From assembly GCF_003589745.1 (NCBI RefSeq), contig NZ_CP032364.1:1488001-1552000 (forward strand): a stretch of DNA of 64,000 bases, given 5' to 3'. Source of the DNA: Lachnoanaerobaculum umeaense. Lineage in GTDB: Bacteria; Bacillota; Clostridia; Lachnospirales; Lachnospiraceae. Within the stretch, counting starts at the first letter, position 1. Each line of letters opens with the position of its first letter. A model generated the notes under the pieces. It made no database searches and had not been told where the DNA came from. It worked only from the letters and a program-made list of their open reading frames with translations. A program made the translations under genes and the position numbers. Below, piece by piece: positions 9,436-18,803 of the stretch.

Positions 9436-10047
9436 TTATGCCTCCTTGAACATATCTTCTAACAATTTCCATACATCCTCTATCAATGCATCTATACTTT
9501 CTGCCGCATATACTATCTCATCCGGATCATGTATATAAAATATTATTTGTCCTTCCTGTCCTTCCTTATCCGGATCGAAGTCCAACATCAAATAACAGCA
9601 ATCACAGTATGAGGCAAAAGGAAACCAAGCTTTATGAAACAGATAGGGCTTTATCCTGTTATCCCTCATATTTTTGATATCTTCACTTGTAAAAAAGTCC
9701 GGATAATCTGCCAGCAATGCATCTCTATCTTGAAAAAATCCTTTTATTCTCTTCATTTCATCCAAACTTAATAAAGAAAATGATACATTCCTTTTATCAA
9801 TACTACATTGTAAGATGGAAAAATATCCACTGCCATTTTTATATTTATAAAGTTCTTTAAAATCTTTTGGCAATTTAATATCAAATGTATTTTCAAAATT
9901 CAAGAAATCTTCTTCAACAGCACCCTTGATATCCTCATATTCTTTAAAATATCCTTCTTCTATAGGATCATCCATATCCAATTCTTCAAAATTTTCACAG
10001 ATATATTTTTCTATATCTTTTATTTTTTCCTGTATGGTTTTCTCCAT
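9436..10047 (-). CDS. SMI1/KNR4-family protein
   Basis: A 203-residue SMI1/KNR4 (SUKH-type) protein. The core FENTFDIKLPKDFKELYKYKNGSG is typical, followed by FASYCDCCYLMLDFDP and an acidic tail. Such domains occur as immunity proteins in polymorphic toxin systems and also as stand-alone housekeeping proteins. No toxin gene is adjacent, so immunity cannot be claimed. I use ATG 10047; a TTG two codons upstream is also possible. It heads the operon leading into DUF1653 and uvrC. Confidence 0.8.
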   Translation of the reverse strand: MEKTIQEKIKDIEKYICENFEELDMDDPIEEGYFKEYEDIKGAVEEDFLNFENTFDIKLPKDFKELYKYKNGSGYFSILQCSIDKRNVSFSLLSLDEMKRIKGFFQDRDALLADYPDFFTSEDIKNMRDNRIKPYLFHKAWFPFASYCDCCYLMLDFDPDKEGQEGQIIFYIHDPDEIVYAAESIDALIEDVWKLLEDMFKEA

Positions 10048-10153
10048 TACCAATCACCCGCTTTAATCTGTTTATAACCACTTACTTCAAAAATCTCGGC
10101 TATTATTATATCACATATCAGTATTTTAAACTATTAAAATACATTCAAAAAAA

Positions 10154-10176
10154 GGACCTCCATTATTTGGAAGTCC
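10154..10176 (-). terminator. Intrinsic terminator
   Basis: GGACTTCC-AAATAAT-GGAGGTCC on the minus strand, followed by TTTTTTTG. It lies directly after the stop of the unrecognised 240-residue gene at 10184. Confidence 0.8.
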
Positions 10177-10183
10177 CATTATA

Positions 10184-10906
10184 CTATCCTTTTAAACCGT
10201 CAATGGCCTGTATTCTCTTCTTATCTCCTATATCTTCAAATCTTATAATAATCTGCTCTAAAGTACCTGCAAATGTAGCATAGATATTGTTGTCCTCCCA
10301 ATGATAATCTGTACCATTCCAGGAAAGGAAACCTTCTACCAAAATTTTATGGTCAAGTTCATATAGACTTATAGCATTCATTACCGTACTGATAAATCCG
10401 CTTGGATCTACCGGTGCAAAGAATTTTTCAGGTAAATCATATAATGCAACAAATGCCACACCTTTTGAGTGCTTACATGGATAATATCCGTAATTTTTAT
10501 CACTTATTCCACATGCAATCATTGAAAGCATATATCCTGTTACCTTCTCTGTCAAAGGTATATTAGGATATATTAAAGCATCCAAACCACACTTTTCTCC
10601 GAAATCCTTTGCCTCATTTGCTAGCTCCAATAAGCTTTCATAAAAACCGTTTATATTTTCCCAACCCCAAAGCCAGTCATTTGATTCAAAAGATTCACTT
10701 CCGATAAACTGTATCGGATATGTGCTTTTTCCAATCTTAATTTTCTTTGTAGCAAAGTCTACATTCCAACTCTGTCCCTTTGCTACATACATTTCAATCG
10801 CATTTTGTACACGAAGCATTCCTCCAAACACTGCTGAAATTACCTCTGTCCAATCAGTGCGATCCATCACATACTCTGTTTTTAATATATTTACCCTATC
10901 TGCCAT
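10184..10906 (-). CDS. Unrecognised protein, possibly DUF6882-like
   Basis: A 240-residue soluble protein with no signal peptide or membrane segment. It is rich in aromatic residues (SNDWLWGWENINGFYESLLE; FLSWNGTDYHWEDN). The WLWGW pattern and overall build remind me of the DUF6882 family, but this was not verified. The N-terminus MADRVNILKTEYVMDRTDW follows AGGAAAGAAGTATT, a fair ribosome binding site. It has its own terminator and is the last gene in a leftward run after the DUF4300 lipoprotein. The function is unknown. Confidence 0.6.
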   Translation of the reverse strand: MADRVNILKTEYVMDRTDWTEVISAVFGGMLRVQNAIEMYVAKGQSWNVDFATKKIKIGKSTYPIQFIGSESFESNDWLWGWENINGFYESLLELANEAKDFGEKCGLDALIYPNIPLTEKVTGYMLSMIACGISDKNYGYYPCKHSKGVAFVALYDLPEKFFAPVDPSGFISTVMNAISLYELDHKILVEGFLSWNGTDYHWEDNNIYATFAGTLEQIIIRFEDIGDKKRIQAIDGLKG

Positions 10907-10967
10907 AATACTTCTTTCCTAATTTTTTTAATGTTATTCAACCAAATATATCTGTAGAATGCAAGCA

Positions 10968-11921
10968 TTATTTTAATACTCTATATTCATTCATAACCTT
11001 ACCATCTTCAAAGATAATAGGCTTTGCAGTAATGCCGTCAGTCTCATTGTCATAATATCCCATAAGGTAATCATTTACATCCTGTAAATTATCAAATTCC
11101 TCTACCTGGTATGGAAGTTCAAATGCCAACTTTTCAATAAACAAATATTTATCTCCATCCTGTACTAAAATGCCTGTATGACCTATAAATTCCTGAACCG
11201 GATTCATACCATCATCCATAGTCATAAACACTGAAATCATATGCATCTTATCATTATTAAATGAAATCTGCTTATCATCCAGTGATTTTACTATTTCATC
11301 AGACAAAACATTGGTGTCATGAGTATTTGTCACATCAATGTAGGAATACAAAGTATCAAACTTTGCTTTGTCCTCACCATCAAAAATCTTCTTTGATTCT
11401 ATTGAGGCAAAATCACTAAATAACATTGTGGTATCTCCCGGAGTCGGATTTCCAACTGTGATAAAATCTCCCATCAAAGAATATGATGTTATCCTACAGT
11501 TTCTACCCACATATCCTCCATTGTCAAGCCATGCATCTACAAGCTTATCCTGATCGTATGTAGGAAATGCTGCCTCTATGCTCATCACACTCTGTGCAAG
11601 ATTTTCACTTCCAACTGCATTATTATACTCATCCACCGCTTCAAAAAAGCTCTTTATCTTCTCCTCACTCAAGCCTGCATTTTTTAATGCATTTGAAACC
11701 CTATCTCTTGTCTCAGTATCTACAAGATTTGAATATTTTAGATGAATATTTGCCTTACTTAAGACGACTTTTGTTTCTTCAACTGTATTACCCATATCAG
11801 AACTTTCTTCATCCATATTTTTAGTGCTTTCCATTACAACTGTAGTGTCTTCTTTTTTATTTCCACATGCTGCTAAAACAATAGCAGCTCCCATCACAGT
11901 CATCAATATTTGCTTTTTCAT
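10968..11921 (-). CDS. DUF4300 lipoprotein
   Basis: A 317-residue secreted lipoprotein. The signal MKKQILMTVMGAAIVLAAC ends in the lipobox LAAC, followed by an acidic linker. The mature part has KYSNLVDTETRDRVSNAL, FFEAVDEYNNAVG and GRNCRITSYSLMGDFI, which fit the DUF4300 family of Firmicute lipoproteins. The role is unknown; it is anchored outside the membrane. The gene lies downstream of a 200-bp AT-rich region shared with the divergent DUF1846 gene. Confidence 0.8.
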   Translation of the reverse strand: MKKQILMTVMGAAIVLAACGNKKEDTTVVMESTKNMDEESSDMGNTVEETKVVLSKANIHLKYSNLVDTETRDRVSNALKNAGLSEEKIKSFFEAVDEYNNAVGSENLAQSVMSIEAAFPTYDQDKLVDAWLDNGGYVGRNCRITSYSLMGDFITVGNPTPGDTTMLFSDFASIESKKIFDGEDKAKFDTLYSYIDVTNTHDTNVLSDEIVKSLDDKQISFNNDKMHMISVFMTMDDGMNPVQEFIGHTGILVQDGDKYLFIEKLAFELPYQVEEFDNLQDVNDYLMGYYDNETDGITAKPIIFEDGKVMNEYRVLK

Positions 11922-12128
11922 ATATTAAAACCTACTTTCTTTTTTAGTCGCTTAAGTATAGCACTTTAGTTCTATTTATAATATATAAGTTTATAAATAT
12001 ATTCTTTAAAAATTAGCTAATTATTTATTATCGATTATATAATGAAAGCACTTTAATACACTTTCAAAAAGTGTTATAATAATTCTTTGATTTTGTATAA
12101 TAGTTCATTTAATGAAGAAAGGCATATT

Positions 12129-13601
12129 ATGAAGATCGGTTTTGATAATCAAATGTATTTGAAAACACAGTCAGAGCATATTAGAGAAAGGATTGCAAGC
12201 TTTGGTGATAAGCTTTACCTTGAGTTTGGTGGAAAGCTCTTTGACGACTACCACGCATCCAGAGTGCTTCCCGGCTTTGAACCTGATTCAAAGCTTAGGA
12301 TGCTTCTTCAGCTGAAAGATCAAGCTGAAATCATCATATCTATCTCTGCTGTTGATATAGAAAAAAATAAGATTCGTGAAGATCATGGTATCACATATGA
12401 TGCAGATGTGCTTAGACTTATAGATGCATTTCGTGCAAAAGGACTTTATGTAGGAAGTGTATGCATTACCCAGTATTCCGGTCAAAAGAGTGCCGATAGC
12501 TTCAAAGAAAGACTTGAAAACCTTGGTATAAAAGTATATAGATTATATCTGATTGACGGATATCCAAGTAATGTTGCTCATATAGTAAGCGAAAAAGGAT
12601 ATGGAAAAAATGACTATATAATAACTTCCAGACCTTTGGTAATAGTTACCGCTCCGGGTCCCGGTTCAGGTAAAATGGCCACCTGCCTTTCTCAGCTCTA
12701 TCATGAAAATAAAAGAGGTATCAAAGCAGGATATGCAAAATTTGAAACCTTCCCTATTTGGAATCTACCACTGAAACATCCTGTAAATCTTGCTTATGAG
12801 GCTGCAACAGCAGATCTTAATGATGTGAATATGATTGATCCTTTTCACTTGGAGGCATATGGTAAAACTACTGTAAATTATAATCGAGATATCGAAGTAT
12901 ATCCTGTACTTACAGCTATATTTGAGGGAATATTTGGAGAGTGTCCATATAAATCTCCTACAGATATGGGAGTAAATATGGCAGGTAATTGTATTGTTGA
13001 TGATGAGATATGCAGGGAAGCCAGTAAACAGGAAATAATCAGAAGATATTACAATTCTCTATGTAGATTTGTCAGGGGTGAATGTAAGGCAGATGAGATT
13101 TATAAGCTTGAACTTATAATGCAACAAGCAAAAACTTCTACCAATGATAGAAAAGCTGTTTCTGCAGCACTTTTAAAAGCTGAGACAACTAATCTTCCTG
13201 CAGCGGCTATAGAACTTGATAATGGAGAGCTCATAACCGGCCGAACATCAGAGCTTCTTGGTGCCAGTGCCGCACTTATATTAAATGCACTAAAAGCACT
13301 AAGTGGTGTGGATGATGAAATCAGACTTATCTCACCTACAGTTATTGCACCTGTTCAAGAATTGAAGACTACATATCTTGGCGGTACAAATCCCAGACTT
13401 CACACAGATGAAGCACTTATTGCCTTATCTATATCAGCTGCTACAGATGAAAATGCAAGAAAAGCTTTGAATGCACTTCCAAAACTTAAGGGACTTCAGA
13501 TGCACTCCAGCGTTATGCTTTCTGAAATTGATGTAAAAACCTTAAATAAACTTGGAATCGGGCTTACCACAGAAGCCAGATATGCAAATAAGAAAATATA
13601 A
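12129..13601 (+). CDS. DUF1846-domain protein
   Basis: A 490-residue member of the DUF1846 family (PF08903), a conserved Firmicute protein of known fold but unsettled function. Visible family features include KIGFDNQMYLKTQSEHIRER at the start, a glycine-rich nucleotide-binding-like loop VTAPGPGSGKMATCLSQLYH (about residue 180) and FETFPIWNLPLKHPVN. The start at 12129 follows GAAAGG; a longer in-frame start 14 codons upstream lacks this spacing. It is monocistronic, with a strong terminator directly after it. Confidence 0.92.
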   Translation: MKIGFDNQMYLKTQSEHIRERIASFGDKLYLEFGGKLFDDYHASRVLPGFEPDSKLRMLLQLKDQAEIIISISAVDIEKNKIREDHGITYDADVLRLIDAFRAKGLYVGSVCITQYSGQKSADSFKERLENLGIKVYRLYLIDGYPSNVAHIVSEKGYGKNDYIITSRPLVIVTAPGPGSGKMATCLSQLYHENKRGIKAGYAKFETFPIWNLPLKHPVNLAYEAATADLNDVNMIDPFHLEAYGKTTVNYNRDIEVYPVLTAIFEGIFGECPYKSPTDMGVNMAGNCIVDDEICREASKQEIIRRYYNSLCRFVRGECKADEIYKLELIMQQAKTSTNDRKAVSAALLKAETTNLPAAAIELDNGELITGRTSELLGASAALILNALKALSGVDDEIRLISPTVIAPVQELKTTYLGGTNPRLHTDEALIALSISAATDENARKALNALPKLKGLQMHSSVMLSEIDVKTLNKLGIGLTTEARYANKKI

Positions 13602-13605
13602 AAAT

Positions 13606-13638
13606 TACCACCCATTTTAAATGGGTGGCATTTTTTTA
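13606..13638 (+). terminator. Intrinsic terminator of DUF1846 gene
   Basis: CCACCCATTT-TA-AATGGGTGG followed by CATTTTTTT on the plus strand, ten bases after the stop codon. Confidence 0.9.
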
Positions 13639-15420
13639 GAGATCTAAATCTTCAAAATCTTCTGAATCTTCTTTTTTTTCTTCTTTAGAATCCTCGGTGG
13701 ATTCTTCCTCTCCATCTGATAGATCTACTTCATCAAAATCATCTGAGTCAGCTGCTTCTTTCTTAGTATCTTCCTTCTTCTGATTAAGAGGCATATATTC
13801 CAGAGGTGTTTCATCATTCAAATCTTCCTCCGGTATCAAATCTACTTTAGAAGTGATATTACTCTTATTTTTCTTTTTAACCGGCTTTTGAACTACCTTT
13901 TCAGCTTTTTTCTTATTTGAATTTCTTGATATAAGCAATATACATATAAATACTGCCAATATAATAGCCAAAGCAATTATATTTCTAAGCCATTCATTAA
14001 TTACAGCATATTTCTTTTCCAGAGCACTGTATTCTTCACTTGACACTCCTACATCAGCATTAGGATCTACAAAGTATCTTTGTATAGTTCCTTCTTCCAC
14101 ATCGTATCTGTAGAAGTCTTTTCTACCATTTGAATTCATAGCATATACAACACAATATCTCTTGTCATTGTCACTGCCCCAAATCCATCCTTTGATCTTT
14201 TTTCCATTTATAACTATTATACTGTCAACAAATCCATTAGGCTTCTTTACACTCTTATCAAGTGGCATTATAGTAATACTTTTAGGATTTGTAGTTATTT
14301 GAGTATAAACAGACCATTTATCTGCATCATCATCATAAATATAAAAATCCCCTGATCCATCATTACCTACCAAGTACAAAATATATACATCCTGATTCTT
14401 CATCTTTCCGGCTTTGACTTCTCTATTTTTATATGTAAATGTAGCCTCCTCAAATCCTTCCGGTAATATATTCTTATCAAATGAATCCGATACCTGATAA
14501 TCTATTCCACCAAGAGTCAAACCGTTATCAGTTGAAACAAGGTCCAAAACTTCTTCTGATACGCTACTTTCACTCTCCTCGGCTTTTGTTTCCTTGGCAG
14601 TAGTTTCTTCTGATTCTGCTGCCTTTTTCATTTCACTTTTATTTACATTTATTATGTAACTTTCTACATTTGAGCCATCAGGTGATGTTACCTTAACCGC
14701 TATAGCATTAACTCCTACTAAAAGATTGTCATTTCCTGTAATAACAACCTTTGCCCCATCCTGTCTTGCTTTAGCATTAACTGCAATATTGGAGATATTA
14801 CCTGCAACATTCATATCATAATTCTTCACACCTGTGCTAAATTCAGGACTCAAACTACCGGGGCTGACTTTCAGAGATGCCAATGTAGCATCTTTTTTAT
14901 CTACGGCGACAGTGGTTGCAACTTCCTTACTCTTTTCTACAGTTGCTTCAGTAGCCTCAGTTGGATCCGTATCTTTTATCTTTATTCTTCCACTTCCTTG
15001 AGATTGCATAGTAGCCATCTTTGAGTTACCATCATATACTTCCCAAGTGCTTACGACTACAGTAGCATCTCCGGTAGCCTTTGCCTTAAATTTAAGTGAA
15101 TAGTTTTGATTGTTAGTGTTACTTCCTGCATTTGAAACAACTTTTACACTTCCTGCACCACCCTGTGCATTTGTTCCACTGACAAACTCCAGCTTGCTGT
15201 CATCATAGCTGAGCATTATCGTTGCACTGTCAATATTTCCATCTGTTGATGAAAGTGTCATTATCAAATTTACTTCATCCCCCACTGTTGCATTTACATC
15301 TGCAAAGCTTATGCTGATACCCATAGCGAAAGCATTAAATGCTAATACCACCATGAATATCAGTGTAAGCAAAAAAGAAGGTATGATTATTTTTACATTA
15401 TGCTTTTTAAAATATTTCAT
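13636..15420 (-). CDS. Membrane-anchored cohesin-like surface protein
   Basis: A 594-residue protein. A signal peptide (about residues 1-32, ending AFNAFA) leads to a cohesin-like beta sandwich (SISFADVNATVGDEVNLIM; ATIMLSYDDSKLEFVSG, about 33-150). A cadherin-like beta-sandwich repeat follows (LKVSPGSLSPEFSTGVKNYD, about 180-260), then an unrecognised domain, one membrane helix (IIALAIILAVFICILLIS, about 480-500) and a very acidic Lys/Glu/Asp tail. Topology is extracellular domains with a roughly 95-residue cytoplasmic tail. The gene is last in an operon after the SH3/glucosaminidase gene, which ends with the same cadherin-like repeat, suggesting that the two act together in the cell wall. 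No dockerin partner is visible. Confidence 0.8.
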   Translation of the reverse strand: MKYFKKHNVKIIIPSFLLTLIFMVVLAFNAFAMGISISFADVNATVGDEVNLIMTLSSTDGNIDSATIMLSYDDSKLEFVSGTNAQGGAGSVKVVSNAGSNTNNQNYSLKFKAKATGDATVVVSTWEVYDGNSKMATMQSQGSGRIKIKDTDPTEATEATVEKSKEVATTVAVDKKDATLASLKVSPGSLSPEFSTGVKNYDMNVAGNISNIAVNAKARQDGAKVVITGNDNLLVGVNAIAVKVTSPDGSNVESYIINVNKSEMKKAAESEETTAKETKAEESESSVSEEVLDLVSTDNGLTLGGIDYQVSDSFDKNILPEGFEEATFTYKNREVKAGKMKNQDVYILYLVGNDGSGDFYIYDDDADKWSVYTQITTNPKSITIMPLDKSVKKPNGFVDSIIVINGKKIKGWIWGSDNDKRYCVVYAMNSNGRKDFYRYDVEEGTIQRYFVDPNADVGVSSEEYSALEKKYAVINEWLRNIIALAIILAVFICILLISRNSNKKKAEKVVQKPVKKKNKSNITSKVDLIPEEDLNDETPLEYMPLNQKKEDTKKEAADSDDFDEVDLSDGEEESTEDSKEEKKEDSEDFEDLDL

Positions 15421-15467
15421 CTCAATCCTCTGACATCAATTCTACATAAAATCATATAGATCAGTAT

Positions 15468-17402
15468 CTAATTTCCTCTCTTAATATTTATCCTATAGTT
15501 ACCTTTAGATCCGTTTTGAGCTGTAACAATTATGTCGATTGTGGAATCTGAATCTTTTAATTCAATATCTCCACTTCCTGCTACACTTGCGTTAGCATCC
15601 AAAGCATTTGCTTTAATATTTATCTTCGATACATTTGCAGGTAATTCCAATGTATATGAATAATTATCTCTACTAAAACTTGGTGTTATATTATATCCGC
15701 TAATGCTAAGTGATGATAATCTATTATTTGGACTGCCATCTCCACTAGGCATTGCCTCAGGTACTGAGGGCATATCCCTATAAACCGGTATATAAAATGT
15801 AAATACGCCTTTTTTATCCTCCTCAGAATACGCCCTTGAGAGCATAGAACCTTCATTCTTTGCTGCTTCAATATTAGTCATATACTGATGTTTGTATCTA
15901 TTTTCACCAAGTACATTAAACTTTTTCAAATAAAATGAATTTTGGTTAGCCTTTGCATAATTACTTCCATAATACATAGCACCACCTATTATAGCCTTGG
16001 CCTTTGTATTCCATGGTCGAAGATAAGTGTTTCCACTTCCTGCCCATGCAAGACCTCTGCTTATTGCAGATTGGTTTCCTGACTGATAAGCCTCAATATT
16101 AAAGAAGTTATAAACACCATTTTTACCACTTATAAGATCTGATGTTCCCTTAACTCCCTGCTCTTGAATAAGCATTGCAACAAGTACATATGGATTTACT
16201 CCGGAACTTTTTGCTGCATCCATTATAATATCCACATAGGTAGTACCATTTGAAAGTGCTCTGAAGTCCTCTGTAGAATCGGTAGTTTGAACACTATCTG
16301 AAGAACTTATACTTTCTTTTATAGTATCATTATTTACAACTCCCGGGCCATGCTCTGTATCATTAAATTCTGTTGTAGACTCAGACTGTGGACCTACTTT
16401 AGAATCCAAATTTACTGCCTCACTTGAAACCACTGTACTTGTTTCAGTAATTTCAGGTTTTTCCAATGTTGGTGCAGCCAGTTCTACCTTTTCATTCGGA
16501 TCTGCTATTGGTCCATCTACCTTCACATATACATCATCTGTACCGGTACTGTTTTTTGAATTATCAGGTGAAGCTGCACTTGAAACACTTACTGTTTTGG
16601 CCTGTGTAGTACTTGGAGCAGTCTGTGTAGTTTTAAAACTTGATTTGCTCTCCATAAAAGTGCCTTTGAGCATTTTTTCTACACCCTCTGCAGTCTGCTC
16701 ATTTGAAGTATAACCATGATTCATAAATTGGAATATATTTGTTGAATCCAGAAAATTCCTGGGGTCCATATAATACCTTACGATACTCTCACTGGCTGCT
16801 ACCCACTCATTTGAATCAAATCCCGGCCAAGTTCCGCTATTCCAGTCATATGCCCCTTTTGCAGTAGACTTCCATGAAGACTTTGAAGATTTACTTACCA
16901 GATTTACACCTACCACCGATTCGTTTTTTATAACCTCATCCCAAGGAATATCTACATCCTGAACTACAAACTTCCAGTTTGGATATTCTGCATGTAATGC
17001 TCTAAGTCTGACCTTATATCCCTCCGGAAATCCGGCTATATCTGACTCAAATTTCTTATCCGTAGTATATGTTGCAATAGTTTCAGTCTTTATATAGTTC
17101 TTTGCTACATAACCTTCTTTATCACCTGAACCATCATTGAATGCTATCTTATACCAATACATACCGTCACTGTTCAACTCATCAAGCACAGTAACACTTG
17201 TATCCCTCGGCAATGTAGCTATAGTATTATTTCCTGTTCCTGCACCCGACCTCACATTCAAGCTACTTACATCTACCGTACCCTTTTTACTTGTAAATGC
17301 ATTGATATCTTTTATAAAAATATTTCTTCCAATACCGGTAACAAGTATTGTACTCATCGTAGTTAATAGAATAAATTTATTTAATAATGTCTTCTTCATC
17401 AA
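15468..17402 (-). CDS. Secreted SH3 / glucosaminidase-type cell-wall hydrolase
   Basis: A 644-residue exported protein. A hydrophobic signal (residues 8-30) is followed by a bacterial SH3 domain (SSLNVRSGAGTGNNTIATLP, about 45-105), then a region beginning GFPEGYKVRLRALHAEYPNW. After a Ser/Thr-rich low-complexity linker (about 255-380) comes a glucosaminidase-like domain (NPYVLVAMLIQEQGVKGTS; GVYNFFNIEAYQSGNQ). A C-terminal cadherin-like beta-sandwich repeat closes it (LSSLSISGYNITPSFSRDNY). It probably cuts N-acetylglucosamine bonds in peptidoglycan. It lies between cytidine deaminase and the cohesin-like protein on one strand, with short gaps. Confidence 0.85.
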   Translation of the reverse strand: MMKKTLLNKFILLTTMSTILVTGIGRNIFIKDINAFTSKKGTVDVSSLNVRSGAGTGNNTIATLPRDTSVTVLDELNSDGMYWYKIAFNDGSGDKEGYVAKNYIKTETIATYTTDKKFESDIAGFPEGYKVRLRALHAEYPNWKFVVQDVDIPWDEVIKNESVVGVNLVSKSSKSSWKSTAKGAYDWNSGTWPGFDSNEWVAASESIVRYYMDPRNFLDSTNIFQFMNHGYTSNEQTAEGVEKMLKGTFMESKSSFKTTQTAPSTTQAKTVSVSSAASPDNSKNSTGTDDVYVKVDGPIADPNEKVELAAPTLEKPEITETSTVVSSEAVNLDSKVGPQSESTTEFNDTEHGPGVVNNDTIKESISSSDSVQTTDSTEDFRALSNGTTYVDIIMDAAKSSGVNPYVLVAMLIQEQGVKGTSDLISGKNGVYNFFNIEAYQSGNQSAISRGLAWAGSGNTYLRPWNTKAKAIIGGAMYYGSNYAKANQNSFYLKKFNVLGENRYKHQYMTNIEAAKNEGSMLSRAYSEEDKKGVFTFYIPVYRDMPSVPEAMPSGDGSPNNRLSSLSISGYNITPSFSRDNYSYTLELPANVSKINIKANALDANASVAGSGDIELKDSDSTIDIIVTAQNGSKGNYRINIKRGN

Positions 17403-17423
17403 ACCTTCCTATATCTTTAACCG

Positions 17424-17834
17424 TCATTTTAGATTATCGGGTCCAAATCCAAATGGTAGTAGTTCTTCTAATTTCATAGTTTTTACTTTTGCACCATCAT
17501 ACATTATGATTTCAAATTCTTTGGAATTACAAAATTCCTGCATCACCTGTCTGCAAACTCCACAAGGAGTACATAATGCATCTATATCTGCTTCTTCAAA
17601 GCCGCCAACAACCGCTATCTTACAAAAGTCATATATTCCTTCTGACACTGCTTTAAAAAAAGCAGTTCTCTCTGCACAATTACATGGTGTATATGCAGCA
17701 TTTTCTATATTGCATCCATGTATAACTTTACCTGACTTCGTCATAAGTGCAGCACCTACTTTATATTTTGAATATGGAACATATGCCATTTTTCTGGCTT
17801 TTTTGGCCTCTTCCAGTAACTCTAAATCAGTCAT
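17424..17834 (-). CDS. cdd: Cytidine deaminase
   Basis: A 136-residue zinc enzyme converting cytidine and deoxycytidine to the uridine forms. The active-site CNIENAAYTPCNCAERTAFF (catalytic Glu in CAE) and the zinc-binding CTPCGVCRQVMQEF are both intact. The length is that of the tetrameric small-type enzyme. It lies 7 bp after the small COG0523-like gene and 21 bp before the SH3/glucosaminidase gene, so it is inside a leftward operon. Confidence 0.95.
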   Translation of the reverse strand: MTDLELLEEAKKARKMAYVPYSKYKVGAALMTKSGKVIHGCNIENAAYTPCNCAERTAFFKAVSEGIYDFCKIAVVGGFEEADIDALCTPCGVCRQVMQEFCNSKEFEIIMYDGAKVKTMKLEELLPFGFGPDNLK

Positions 17835-17841
17835 AACTCTC

Positions 17842-18783
17842 CTAAAATTGTACTAATCCGTCTATAGGTCCTGTAAGTAAAACCTCATTGGCATATATTA
17901 CAGGTCCCTTTGCACGATATTGTGGGCTCATCTCATATTTGATTTTGCCCTTTACCTTGACCCAATCCTTATTTTTAAAATTCTTTGCTCCCTTATAGTG
18001 ACATACAAATCCAAGGAATTGAATATCAGCCTCACAGCAAGTCATCGCTCTTCTTCCCGGAATAAGAATATCATCACCTATGCCATTAGGTCTGACAACT
18101 TGAGCAGTAAACTCCACATCTTTTCCGTCATACTTTTCTGATCTGTCCATGGCATCTACATAGAAGATACCATAGTCTTCAGGCTTTATAATAAGTTTTG
18201 TATCCTCCAAGTTATATGGAAGATTTATACTGAAATCTCCTGTTATCTCACCCTCTTCGCCCTCAAATACAATCTCGGCATTCGGTGCCATAGCTTTTAT
18301 TTGAAGATGATATGTACTCAAAATATCCTCATCAATATTATCTGCTCTATTGCATATAACAAGTTCTGAGTCTTTGAGCATCTTACCCATATATGCCTTC
18401 AAATCTTTATTTTTTATATAAAGATCAAGTGTGGAAGTATCATATATAGTGATCATTTGATTTATGAACCAACTCTCAGGTATTAAAATTTTGTCCTGCT
18501 CCCATAAACCGTTCCACTCTATAAGTACTCTTTCAGGATTCACTTCTTTAGTGAATTCTTCCATCTTTTCTTTTGTGAAGTCTGATATATCATCTATATA
18601 TTTTACAGTTGTGTGAGTAGCATCTAATAATGCCTTATCATACTCTTCCTCACCCTCTTCACATACTATCAGCAGAGTATTTCCATCAGTCTGAAAATAC
18701 TCCTGCTGCATTGTAAACTTCATAAACTGTGTTTTTCCGGCTTCTAAAAAACCGTTTATGACAAAAATCGGTAACTTTTCCAT
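17842..18783 (-). CDS. COG0523-like GTPase with DUF1980-type C-terminus
   Basis: A 313-residue protein. The N-terminal half is a CobW/COG0523-like P-loop domain: Walker A is GFLEAGKTQFMKF, altered from the usual GFLGAGKTT, and NRAD fits the G4 base-recognition motif. The CXCC metal motif of the family is missing at the expected place (LLIVCEEGEEEYDK instead). The C-terminal part (DVEFTAQVVRP; GRRAMTCCEADIQFLGFVCHY; WVKVKGKI) looks like the DUF1980/YcgQ domain, usually a separate membrane-associated protein next to YcgR permeases and linked to metal homeostasis. The domain assignment is by eye. It lies 20 bp after the His-rich COG0523 gene, so a joint role in metal handling is likely. Confidence 0.7.
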   Translation of the reverse strand: MEKLPIFVINGFLEAGKTQFMKFTMQQEYFQTDGNTLLIVCEEGEEEYDKALLDATHTTVKYIDDISDFTKEKMEEFTKEVNPERVLIEWNGLWEQDKILIPESWFINQMITIYDTSTLDLYIKNKDLKAYMGKMLKDSELVICNRADNIDEDILSTYHLQIKAMAPNAEIVFEGEEGEITGDFSINLPYNLEDTKLIIKPEDYGIFYVDAMDRSEKYDGKDVEFTAQVVRPNGIGDDILIPGRRAMTCCEADIQFLGFVCHYKGAKNFKNKDWVKVKGKIKYEMSPQYRAKGPVIYANEVLLTGPIDGLVQF

Positions 18784-18803
18784 AACTTCTCCATTAAATA
18801 TGC

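Noticed and set aside
9436..10047. Immunity protein of a polymorphic toxin system
   Set aside because: The SMI1/KNR4 fold alone is not enough; no toxin, secretion gene or other immunity gene lies nearby.
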